Below, one piece after another: positions 46,020 through 53,966 of a DNA stretch of 64,000 bases. How positions within the stretch are numbered: position 1 is the first letter of the stretch; each line of letters opens with the position of its first letter. The position numbers and the translations under genes were made by a program. The stretch is from JAJCYL01 sp965206015. Lineage in GTDB: Bacteria > Bacteroidota > Bacteroidia > Cytophagales > Cyclobacteriaceae. The DNA lies in NCBI GenBank assembly GCA_965206015.1, contig CBDBIW010000016.1, positions 1,284,764 through 1,348,763 of the forward strand, in the 5' to 3' direction. The notes beneath the pieces are model-generated. The model ran no database searches. It was not told where the DNA came from and saw nothing but the letters and a program-made list of their open reading frames with translations.

Positions 46020-46351
46020 AAAAATTAATCATAATAACACTGCTCAAATAAAGGTTAAGGGCTCCATTGAAAGGAGGATCAAGTGTATCAATGTCATCCG
46101 CCTGAGATTATAGATCGCTATTGACCTTGAATAAGGTGGTTTTCAGCTAAACAGCAGACACAATTGGAGCGAGAATTGACATGGAAAATGATTGCGATCC
46201 GAAATGCGATGTTGTGGAATTATCAATATTTTGTAATTTCATTTTTAAGAAAAGAAAAAGAATACCATGATAATTGACCTATTTTTCTAATTTAATAATT
46301 GTATGAATCAGCACATTTTCTATTGATGAGATGCGAAAAAAGCATTGGTAA
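46020..46351. other. Intergenic region right of IS1595 copy 2
   Basis: I see no gene in these 332 bases. They begin with AAAAATTAATC, whose eight bases AAAATTAA also flank the left end of IS1595 copy 1. The right part leads into the sigma factor gene, and no good promoter consensus was recognised. Confidence 0.5.
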
Positions 46352-46963
46352 ATGCGGGGAAGTAAAAGTAAATTAAGGATCAATGAGTACTCCGGTGAAG
46401 AGTCGAAGCTACTGTCTGAACTGCGAGATGGCGATCTTTTTGCTTTCAAATTGTTGTATTCCAGATATAACATTCGACTTATCAATTATTGCTATTGGTT
46501 TCTGAGGTCAAAGGAGGATGCGGAAGAAGCTGTTCAGGATGTTTTTGTAAAGCTTTGGAAGTATAAGGAGCGGACAAAGTCAAATGAATCTTTCAGCTAC
46601 TACCTATTTAAAATTGCAAAGAATACATGCCTCAATAAAATTAGAGAAAGGCATGGTGATTTATATAGTTTGGAATTGGATGCCAGTTTTAGTGATCAGG
46701 CCAGCCTGGAAGATGATATTGTTTTCCGTGAGCTTACTTTGATTTCTAACAAAGCAGTGGAACAATTGCCAAAGAAACGGCGAATAATTTATCGATTAAG
46801 CAGAGAGAAAGGCTTGACGCACTCCGAAATTGCAAAACGCTTGAGAATCTCTGTGAGTACTGTTGAAAACCAAATGGGAAAAGCCTTGAAACATCTGCGA
46901 AGGTACCTAAAGACCCATGCTGATATTGCCATAGCCTTAACAATGGGCATTCATAGTTTCTAA
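46352..46963 (+). CDS. FecI-like ECF sigma factor
   Basis: This 203-residue RNA polymerase sigma-70 factor belongs to the Bacteroidota extracytoplasmic family that works with FecR proteins. Region 2 spans about residues 30-65 (YCYWFLRSKEDAEEAVQDVF) and region 4 about 130-190 (LPKKRRIIYRLSREKGLTHS, IAKRLRISVSTVENQMGKAL). It is followed by a FecR gene and a SusC gene with an STN domain, the full set for signalling from an outer membrane receptor to transcription. It would normally activate the downstream SusC/SusD genes. Confidence 0.92.
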   Translation: MRGSKSKLRINEYSGEESKLLSELRDGDLFAFKLLYSRYNIRLINYCYWFLRSKEDAEEAVQDVFVKLWKYKERTKSNESFSYYLFKIAKNTCLNKIRERHGDLYSLELDASFSDQASLEDDIVFRELTLISNKAVEQLPKKRRIIYRLSREKGLTHSEIAKRLRISVSTVENQMGKALKHLRRYLKTHADIAIALTMGIHSF

Positions 46964-47000
46964 GAAGGCTCTTCTTTAAAAGCGGGACAGATTTAAAAAA

Positions 47001-47041
47001 AATTACGTATCCGAGTGGGGGTGTACACAGAAAATCTGTGT
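47001..47041 (+). promoter_or_regulatory. Leader with G-run and hairpin before fecR gene
   Basis: An A/T run is followed by GAGTGGGGGTGT and a perfect seven-base hairpin ACACAGA (47025-47031)/TCTGTGT (47035-47041). Similar A-run plus G-run spacers occur between FecI-type and FecR-type genes in this phylum in my experience, but I cannot name a motif. It could be a sigma-specific promoter or a translational control. Confidence 0.3.
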
Positions 47042-47087
47042 ATTGCTTTATAATGAGAGTTTTCTCATAGACTAATTATGTCAATGA

Positions 47088-48107
47088 ATGAGTGACAAAG
47101 CACCAATAAATACTATATGGGAGAAGTTCTGCTCGGGAAACTGCAATGAAAAAGAGATTGAGCTAATTCACAAATGGTTCATTTCTCCAAATAACCGTAG
47201 GGCAGCAGAGCTTTTGGTCAGCCAATGGAAATTAATTCCGACCACTGAATTGATGATTGATATTGATTCGGAAGAAATTTGGCAGCGAATCATTCTAGAA
47301 GTTCAAGCAAGAAACCCTGAGGAGAGAAGACTAAACCGTTCCAGGCCTACAAATTTACAATGGTTCTATGTTGCAGCTTCTCTTTTTTTCCTCTTGATCG
47401 CAGGAGGTGTTTTTCAACAACAAGTTTTACGCAAGGAACTGATTGAAATGGGTCAACCTTCAGTTTCAATAATTGAGAAGAAGACACTTGCTGGACAAAA
47501 ACTGGAAATCTATCTGCCTGATGGATCCAAGGTCAAACTCAATTCAGAAAGCCAAATATCCCATCCACAGAAGTTTGATTCAACCAGGCGTGTTGTAAAA
47601 TTTGTGGGAGAGGGATTCTTTGAAGTTAAACGCAATGAATCAAGTCCTTTCGTCATACATACAGACCAAATTGAAACGGAGGTGCTTGGTACTTCATTCA
47701 ATGTGAGAACTTATGATAATGAAAGTAGCACAAGTGTAGCTGTAGCAAGCGGGAGAGTTTCTGTTACTAAGATTGGCCGGGCTGAAGAACGTATTGTTTT
47801 AGAGGCGAATGAGATGGCAATCTACAATAAAAGTACTAGGAATGTCTTGAAATCGAGATTCGAAAATGAAAATGTCTTACTATGGAAAGACGGCATTATC
47901 TATTTTAATAAAACCCCATTCGACAGAGTAATTAGTGATTTAGAACGCTGGTATGGAGTAAAGTTTGTTCTACAGCGTCAGATTACGATGCCAGAAGGTT
48001 ATACTGCAAAATTTGAGAATCAATCACTTGAGGTCCTCCTTATGGGTATGAGTTTTTCAGCCGATTTCAAATATCAAATAAGAAATACTGAGGTAATTAT
48101 ATATTAA
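47088..48107 (+). CDS. FecR family anti-sigma factor
   Basis: This 339-residue inner membrane regulator has a cytosolic N-terminus (about residues 1-85, including the CNEKEIELIHKWF segment) that would hold the FecI-like sigma factor. One membrane helix follows (about 87-106, FYVAASLFFLLIAGGVFQQQ), then the periplasmic FecR domain (about 120-220: LPDGSKVKLNSESQISHP, VKFVGEGFFEVKRNESSPF) and a C-terminal DUF4974 domain (about 265-339). It would sense the STN domain of the SusC receptor and release the sigma factor. Confidence 0.92.
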   Translation: MSDKAPINTIWEKFCSGNCNEKEIELIHKWFISPNNRRAAELLVSQWKLIPTTELMIDIDSEEIWQRIILEVQARNPEERRLNRSRPTNLQWFYVAASLFFLLIAGGVFQQQVLRKELIEMGQPSVSIIEKKTLAGQKLEIYLPDGSKVKLNSESQISHPQKFDSTRRVVKFVGEGFFEVKRNESSPFVIHTDQIETEVLGTSFNVRTYDNESSTSVAVASGRVSVTKIGRAEERIVLEANEMAIYNKSTRNVLKSRFENENVLLWKDGIIYFNKTPFDRVISDLERWYGVKFVLQRQITMPEGYTAKFENQSLEVLLMGMSFSADFKYQIRNTEVIIY

Positions 48108-48149
48108 AAGAAACGGAATACATATGAAAATAAATTCAACGTAAAGAAA

Positions 48150-48178
48150 GAACCAGTTACAGTAGCTGCAACTGGTTC
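48150..48178 (+). promoter_or_regulatory. Hairpin between fecR and susC genes
   Basis: GAACCAGTT (48150-48158) pairs perfectly with AACTGGTTC (48170-48178), and CAG/CTG inside extends the stem beyond one mismatch. No T run follows, so it may be an attenuator or RNA-stability element that separates regulator and receptor expression rather than a simple terminator. Confidence 0.45.
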
Positions 48179-48261
48179 CAGGGAAAAATAATATGATTTG
48201 GAATACCAATTATTAATCCCTTGTTTTTGATCCTGATTAATCACAAAAACTTATCAAAGTT

Positions 48262-51200
48262 ATGAAAAGAAAAATACAGTTAAAACTTTGGATAATGTCT
48301 GAATTTTTCATCTACGGTATCTTGCTCCAGAGCGTTTTTTGCAATTTTATTCTTGCGAGAAATGGCATGGCTCAAAAGAGCATCGAAGAGGTGAAGGTTT
48401 CGGTTGAGTTCAAACAAACGAAATTGACCAAAGCATTTGAATTGTTAGAGGGACTAACAGCGTTTCATTTTGCCTTTGACAATGGGTCTGTCAGTAAATC
48501 TACAAGGCTGACGGCTTCATTTAAAGATGCTTCACTGGCAGATGTCCTAAGGTATATTTCAGGCAAGTCTGGCATTCATTTTAAGCGAATAAATGGAACC
48601 ATTCATTTAAGTGAAAGACAGGAGTCTCAATCCGAAATTGAGGAAGTTAAGTTTGCGTCAAATATCTCAAGGAGGGAGATTACAACTGGAAAGGTAACTT
48701 CTTCTCAAGGGGAAGAGCTTCCTGGGGTAAATATCGTTATCAAGGGTACTAGCAACGGAACAATTACAGATATTACGGGTAATTTTTCAATTGATGCAGA
48801 CGCTGATGCTGTTTTGGTTTTCACCTACATTGGATATCAAACCCAGGAGGTACAAATAAATGGCAGATCAGTCATTGATGTCCGAATGGAGCTGGATTTA
48901 ACGCAACTTGAAGAAGTTGTAGTAGTTGGTTATGGAACACAAAACCAAAAAGACCTCACCGGGTCAGTGGTATCTGTTAAAACGGAAGATTTCACCAAAG
49001 GAGCTAATTATGATGCAGTCCAACTGCTTAATGGAGCCGCTGCGGGTGTAAACGTAAGCCAGGTAAGTTCTGCACCAGGAGCTGGTTTGAGAATTCAAAT
49101 AAGGGGAGCCGGCTCAATTAATAGCGATAATTCTGTACTTTTTGTTGTTGACGGGTTGCCAGGGGTTGACCCCTCTTCATTGAGCCCAGGAGATATTGAG
49201 TCAATTGATGTTTTGAAGGATGCTTCGGCAGCTGCCATTTATGGAACAAGGGCAGCAAATGGTGTGGTCCTCATTACAACCAAAAAAGGAAAAGCTGGTG
49301 AAACATCCATTAGCTATAGTGCCTACACCGGATTTCAATCTATTGCGAAAGATTTAGATGTTCTGGGTGGTAGTGACTACGCTGAGTTGGTTAATCTCCG
49401 GCAGATGGCAACGGGAGGAACTGAAGTGTATAGTAGTGCGGAGATTGCTTCTTTTGGAAATGGTACCAATTGGCAGGATGAAATTTTCACGGATGCCATA
49501 GTACATAATCATCAAATATCGATGTCTGGAGGGACCGATAAGGGCAATTACTATTTGGGCCTGAACTACTTTGACCAAAATGGTATCGTAAAAAATACTG
49601 ATAGTGAAAAATTTAATATAAGGTTGAATGTTCAGAGCAATCCAATAAAGAATCTGATATTGACTGCGAACGCCAATTTCACGAGACAAACAAATGATGA
49701 AGTGTTATTTTCTAACCGTGCCAATGAAAATGCAGGCCCTATTAATTCTGCCATTCAATACGACCCGACATTATCGGGCCTTGATGCCAATGGACGTTAC
49801 AACAGGAATGCAGCAATAGGCCTGGACCACCCCGTGGCATTGAATGAAGGTATCACTAATGGAACTGGGTTTAACAGATTTTATGCATCGGTAAGCGCGG
49901 ATTATAGCATTTTGGAAAATCTGACCGCCACAATACGCTTCGGTGGTGACGTTAATAATTCTAAAGCAGATTTTTTCAGAAGCCGTATTACCGAAGGCGG
50001 TTTGGCAAGTGGTGGTTTTGGAAGCCTTTCCTCTACAGAGGATACCCATTGGCTGGTGGAAAGCTTACTGAAATACAGTACTGCTTTCAATGAAGACCAT
50101 AATTTTTCAATTTTAGGAGGAACTACATTTGAAGAATTTGAGACAACAAATGTGTTTGCTAGTTCAGCAGCCTTTTTGTCCGATGTTACCCTTACCAATC
50201 TGCTTCAAAGCGGCAATGGCGATTTGAATGACAATGTGGCAAGTGGGAGAATCCAAAATCAATTGAATGGTTTTATCGGACGGACTACATACGACTATCA
50301 AAGTAAATACCTGCTAACAGCTTCATTCAGAGTAGATGGTTCATCAAGGTTTGCCGAAAATAATAAGTATGCATTCTTTCCTTCTGCTTCGGTTGGGTGG
50401 AGAATGAGTGAGGAGGATTTTTTAAGTGGTGTGGACGCCATCGATGAATTGAAAGTGAGAATTGGTTATGGTGAACTAGGAAACCAGGGAATCAATAATT
50501 TTGAAACCAGGGGGACACTTATATCCGGAGGTAATTCCGTCTTTGGTGGGTCCGTAGCTCAAGGTGTTCTCTCTGCCAGATTGCAGAACCCACAATTGAA
50601 ATGGGAAACTACCAAGGAGGTGAATTTTGGGATCGATTATGCTTTGATTAACAACAGGATTACGGGTACGATAGATATTTTCAATAGGAATACATCGGAT
50701 CAGTTATTCAACAAGCCACTACCATCTGTTGTTGGTTTTAGTAGTGTAAGAACAAATCTTGGAGAAGTTAGGAATACAGGAGTAGATATTTCAGTGAGAG
50801 CGATTAACGTTGAGAAAAACTCTTTCAAGTGGACTAGCTCACTAAACCTTTCCTTTTTAAAGAATGAAGTGACCGAGTTGCCTGAATTCACTCAAGAAAT
50901 TATTGGAGGAAGTATTGGAACGTTTATCAGTCAGTACACGATTGTACGAGAAGGAGCTGCGTTGAGATCTTTCTATGGATATGAAATTGATGGTATTTTT
51001 CAAACGGGTGATGATATTGCCAACTCACCTGCACCGGATGTCACTGGTTACAGTGCGGGGCATCCACGTTTTGTTGACCAGAATAGTGATGGTATCATAG
51101 ACTCTGATGACCGGGTGGTGTTAGGTGACCCATTTCCAGATTTTACATTTGGATTCAAAAATACACTGAGCTATCAGAACCTGTCTCTTGACATTTTTTT

Positions 51201-51294
51201 TACCGGGGTGCAGGGCATAGAAACTTTAGATGCCAATGTGACTGAGTCCCTATTAGGGGGTGTCACACGAGATGTAAATATGCTTGTCGTATGA
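48262..51294 (+). pseudogene. SusC/RagA receptor truncated by prophage insertion
   Basis: This TonB-dependent outer membrane receptor imports oligosaccharides or other large nutrients with a SusD partner. It has a signal peptide, an STN domain (about residues 45-117) for talking to FecR, a carboxypeptidase-like domain (about 138-215) and the TonB-box-like LEEVVVVGYGTQ. The plug is next (QIRGAGSINSDNSVLFVVDG), then most of the barrel. Native sequence ends around codon 1007 at 51280, where the prophage left end begins; MLVV and the stop come from prophage DNA. Roughly the last 100-150 residues (final barrel strands) are missing, so function is doubtful. No SusD gene is in the window; it should lie beyond the prophage. 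Confidence 0.9.
51281..51293 (+). repeat. Predicted prophage left terminus
   Basis: TGCTTGTCGTATG begins with the TG dinucleotide usual for Mu-type ends and recurs exactly at 51612-51624. The host susC frame is coherent up to this point. If the end is here, the five-base target duplication would be AAATA (51276-51280). Confidence 0.6.
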
Positions 51295-51295
51295 A

Positions 51296-51324
51296 ATGCC
51301 GTCTGATACCATGCAAAAGGCGAT
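51296..51324 (+). repeat. 29-base left-end repeat, copy 1
   Basis: This repeat has the core ATGCCGTCTGATACC followed by GCAAA and GGCGAT. A copy with two mismatches lies at 51463-51491. It is a likely transposase-binding site. Confidence 0.75.
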
Positions 51325-51462
51325 TTTTGAAAATGATTCTCATACAAAGGGGAAAAAATGAGAATAAATGAGTAGTGAATGACTATCGAATGACGGGGTT
51401 TCTCTCCTGAATGAGCCGCATATCTTACCGAATGGGAGCGAATGACCCTAATATGCTACAAC

Positions 51463-51491
51463 ATGCCGTCTGATACCCTGCAAAGGGCGAT
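51463..51491 (+). repeat. 29-base left-end repeat, copy 2
   Basis: This is the partner of the repeat at 51296-51324, same orientation, start-to-start distance 167 bases, 27 of 29 bases identical. Confidence 0.75.
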
Positions 51492-51614
51492 CTTCTAAAG
51501 CATCCATCCAACCTTCTAAAGCACCCATCCAGCGCAAATATACCGCCCGTCTGCTGTAAATACCCCCGAACATCCTGCGACACTCCATACAGAATGTAAC
51601 GAAATATCCCGTGC

Positions 51615-51682
51615 TTGTCGTATGGTTGTCGTATGGTTGTCGTGTGGTTGTCGTGTGGTTGTCGTGTATGGTTTTCGTATGC
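51615..51682 (+). repeat. Tandem 11-base TTGTCGTNTGG repeats
   Basis: Four units of TTGTCGTATGG or TTGTCGTGTGG run head to tail, then a 13-base unit and a degenerate unit ending TTTTCGTATGCG. The same TTGTCGTATG forms the predicted terminus at 51281, so this is probably a cluster of transposase-binding sites. Confidence 0.8.
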
Positions 51683-51940
51683 GAATATTGGAAAAGTGCA
51701 ATTTTATAGAAGAGAAGGATTGCTAATTAATTGTATTATTCCATGTTTTTAAGGGTGTACTGCGCTCCTTGTAGATATTCAGTGAAAAGTACCCCCCCCC
51801 TAAAACAAATAGTACATAAAAAGGGCAAAGCCAAAAAGGGCTAAAAACGCAATTTAAACACCAATAAAGGGCGATTTTGACGCAAATAAGGTGACCCCCC
51901 AATAAAAAAACGACATACAAAAATTCCCGTTTTTTGGATT

Positions 51941-52009
51941 GGTTGTTCTTATTGGTTGTTCAAATGGTTGTTCACTTTCATGAGAAAATCACGTGATAAA
52001 GGAACAACC
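51941..52009. repeat. GGTTGTTC motif cluster
   Basis: GGTTGTTC occurs at 51941-51948, 51954-51961 and 51966-51973, and its inverse GAACAACC at 52002-52009. The 12-13 base spacing is close to one DNA helical turn, as expected for cooperative binding by a repressor or enhancer protein. Confidence 0.55.
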
Positions 52010-52129
52010 ATTGCCCTTTTTTGGACTTAAAACGCCAAAAAACGGAGATAAAACGCCCGAACTTCCCCCTTTTGAATGGTATTCCTCCGATAACTTCCCC
52101 TGAGTATTGAATGAGTATTTAATTTAAAA

Positions 52130-52152
52130 TACTGATTACCAGATAGTTAAAT
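52130..52152. repeat. 23-base repeat, copy in prophage
   Basis: This matches the copy at 22561-22583 upstream of gyrB at 22 of 23 positions. Here it overlaps the left arm of the hairpin after the repressor gene. Confidence 0.6.
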
Positions 52153-52163
52153 TAAAACTATCT
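52141..52163 (-). terminator. Hairpin after repressor gene
   Basis: AGATAGTT (52141-52148) pairs with AACTATCT (52156-52163) around a seven-base loop, about 35 bases beyond the minus-strand repressor stop. No strong T run follows, so this is a tentative terminator. Confidence 0.4.
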
Positions 52164-52197
52164 AAAATAGACTCAGGAGAAACCTGTACAATTTGTT

Positions 52198-53010
52198 TTA
52201 TTTTTTGCCTTTGAGCTGCTGAATGTCGGTTTTTAGCTGCTGGATATCTGCCCGTACGTCATCGTGGTAGTTTCTAAAATCATACGACCAGCGGCAGAAG
52301 GCCTTGAAAATACCCAGGATACGGTTTTTTGCCCGGTTGTACGGGGGGTAGACGGGGTTATCGGAGACGATCTGCCAGTCTTCACCCAGGCGATAGAGCC
52401 GCTTGCAAAGCACCCCGTCTGTGTCTTCTACAATAATATACGTATACCCGTCTTTCACATCATTTACATCATTGATCTGATTGCCTGCCACGAAATCTAA
52501 GTGGCGGATGGTGGGGTGCATGCTGTCTCCATTGATCTGGAAGGCCACATTTAGCCCCCCAGGAGCATTGGGCAGGTGGATAGCGGGGAGCTGCTCCAGG
52601 GCTTTGGTGCTTTCCATCAGGCTGCCGAAGCCTGCCGAGGCGTGTACATCGGCTATCAGTGTATTGGTTTTGGCCGCTTGCGGATTGATCTCGATGATGT
52701 TTACCGACGCTGCGGGCACTCCTTTATATACAGGTGCAGGATCTGACACAGCCGAAGGCTTTTCTTCCTCTTCCAGTCGCATAGGTTCCTTGCCTGTAAG
52801 TAGCCAGGCGGGATTGATTTTAGGGAAAGTATCGAGAAATTTCGATATATTTTGTTCTGAAATACCGTTTTTTTGAGTTAGCACACCTCTCGTTATTCCC
52901 GTCTTATTATAAAATTTATTAGGGTTAATTCCTTGATTTTTAATAAATTGATGTACCCTGTCTTTTATCGGAGAAAATTTTATCGATTTTTCTTGCTCTT
53001 TTTCTTGCAT
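52198..53010 (-). CDS. LexA-like (S24) phage repressor
   Basis: This 270-residue regulator has an N-terminal helix-turn-helix (about residues 12-75, VHQFIKNQGINPNKFYNKTG) and a C-terminal peptidase S24/LexA-like domain with the catalytic serine in GDSMHPT (about S163) and lysine in VLCKRLYR (about K203). An Ala-Gly pair in HASAGFGS (about 125-130) is a plausible self-cleavage site, so induction by DNA damage is likely. A C-terminal repeat DIQQLKTDIQQLK is probably a coiled coil. It is divergent from the early operon and probably holds the prophage silent, the role of Mu c repressor. Confidence 0.88.
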   Translation of the reverse strand: MQEKEQEKSIKFSPIKDRVHQFIKNQGINPNKFYNKTGITRGVLTQKNGISEQNISKFLDTFPKINPAWLLTGKEPMRLEEEEKPSAVSDPAPVYKGVPAASVNIIEINPQAAKTNTLIADVHASAGFGSLMESTKALEQLPAIHLPNAPGGLNVAFQINGDSMHPTIRHLDFVAGNQINDVNDVKDGYTYIIVEDTDGVLCKRLYRLGEDWQIVSDNPVYPPYNRAKNRILGIFKAFCRWSYDFRNYHDDVRADIQQLKTDIQQLKGKK

Positions 53011-53036
53011 AATATCAAAATATCTCGCTATACTTG
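53005..53036 (+). promoter_or_regulatory. Possible early promoter
   Basis: TTG (53005-53007) and TATACTTG (53029-53036, one mismatch to TAnnTTTG) are 21 bases apart, aimed at the early genes starting 53062. It overlaps the repressor start codon, a natural place for repression. Confidence 0.4.
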
Positions 53037-53061
53037 CCCTGTACTTACAATCGTAAAGCTA

Positions 53062-53292
53062 ATGATAATAAAAAAGGAACACCCAGCAAACAGATACCCC
53101 AGGATCAACCTTTCAGACCCTCACCGGGTGGTGATCTATCAGGAATTTCCGGTGAGCCGTCAGACGGTAAACGATGCGCTGAAGTACCACAACAATTCTG
53201 AGACGGCACAAGCCATTCGCAAACGGGCATTGGACCTACTCAGGGAAGAGGTGAAGAGGGTAGATGAATTAATCAAACAGGAAGCACGATGA
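53062..53292 (+). CDS. Small early protein, possible Ner-like DNA-binding protein
   Basis: This 76-residue protein starts at ATG 53062 (MIIKKEHPANRYPRINL) and includes HRVVIYQEFPVSRQTVNDAL, which could form a helix-turn-helix, then a charged C-terminal helix (AIRKRALDLLREEVKRVDEL). Being the first gene of the early operon next to the repressor, it may act like Ner in Mu, but I have no direct family match. It overlaps the next gene by ATGA. Confidence 0.6.
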   Translation: MIIKKEHPANRYPRINLSDPHRVVIYQEFPVSRQTVNDALKYHNNSETAQAIRKRALDLLREEVKRVDELIKQEAR

Positions 53293-53669
53293 ACACTGAA
53301 CTATTTAAACACGAAGATTTTGGCGATATCCGTATGAAGCAGGTAGACGGTGAGCCGTGGTTTGTGGCCAAAGACCTGTGCCATGCCCTTGATATGAGTA
53401 ATGTACACGATGCAACAAAAGAATTAAATCCTTCAGAAAAGGGGTTCGATTCAATAGATATCGCTGGAAGCGGAGGCAGGGAAGCAGTGCTGATAGTGAG
53501 TGAGTCAGGCTTATACCAGATCATTTTAAAGAAGTTGAATGACGAGGTGAGTAAAAGCCGGAAGGCCATCCTCAAGATCAATGAGAGGCTTGAAAAGATA
53601 GACAGGCTGGCGGCACACCTGGTCATGAGGAGGCCGGACTACCCCGATTTTTTAACCCCGGCACCCTGA
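53289..53669 (+). CDS. BRO-N domain antirepressor-like protein
   Basis: This 126-residue protein carries an N-terminal BRO/antirepressor domain: GEPWFVAKDLCHALDMSNVH, then a shortened middle and VLIVSESGLYQIILKK. The C-terminal part (LNDEVSKSRKAILKINERLEKIDRLAAHL) is a helical tail different from the usual. BRO-N proteins are DNA-binding phage regulators, often countering the repressor. It overlaps the upstream gene by four bases. Confidence 0.78.
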   Translation: MNTELFKHEDFGDIRMKQVDGEPWFVAKDLCHALDMSNVHDATKELNPSEKGFDSIDIAGSGGREAVLIVSESGLYQIILKKLNDEVSKSRKAILKINERLEKIDRLAAHLVMRRPDYPDFLTPAP

Positions 53670-53672
53670 TCA

Positions 53673-53966
53673 ATGAAAAAACGGATGAAGCTGGGCACCA
53701 GGCTTGCCATGTCAGGAAACCCGGTAAAGGTTCCTGACAAGCTGGTAGACAAGATGCTCTGGTATGAGCGGGAGTTAACTGAAGCTCACAAGATCCTTTT
53801 GTGGGTTTCCGATTCAAACGATGCTGCGCTGATCAGGGCGAGGTATTCAAAAAAGACAGAGCGTTTAACGCATGAGTTAGGACTTGTGTACAAGCAGATA
53901 AACGCCTGTCTGCCTGTACAACCGGGGTATGAGGATTTTGTAGAGAGTAGTGTAGATAATGCATGA
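53673..53966 (+). CDS. Hypothetical early phage protein
   Basis: This 97-residue, mainly helical protein (KVPDKLVDKMLWYERELTEA near residue 19) has no recognised family. It is four bases after the BRO-N gene, and its stop overlaps the transposase start (ATGA), so it is translated with the transposase. A role as a small transposition accessory is possible but not shown. Confidence 0.65.
   Translation: MKKRMKLGTRLAMSGNPVKVPDKLVDKMLWYERELTEAHKILLWVSDSNDAALIRARYSKKTERLTHELGLVYKQINACLPVQPGYEDFVESSVDNA

Larger units (their letters stand above)
51295..52197. other. Gene-free prophage left end region
   Basis: About 900 bases hold no convincing gene. They contain the paired 29-base repeats, a tandem TTGTCGT repeat block, a run of nine C (51792-51800), three GGTTGTTC motifs with an inverted copy, and a hairpin after the repressor gene. 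This looks like transposase binding and control DNA. Confidence 0.7.

Noticed and set aside
46962..46976. AAGAAG/CTTCTT hairpin as terminator after the FecI-like gene
   Set aside because: The stem is short, A/T weighted and lacks a T run; FecI and FecR genes are likely cotranscribed.
51615..51682. Tandem repeats that at first glance resemble a CRISPR array
   Set aside because: Units are 11-13 bases with no unique spacers and no cas genes; they repeat the prophage terminal motif.
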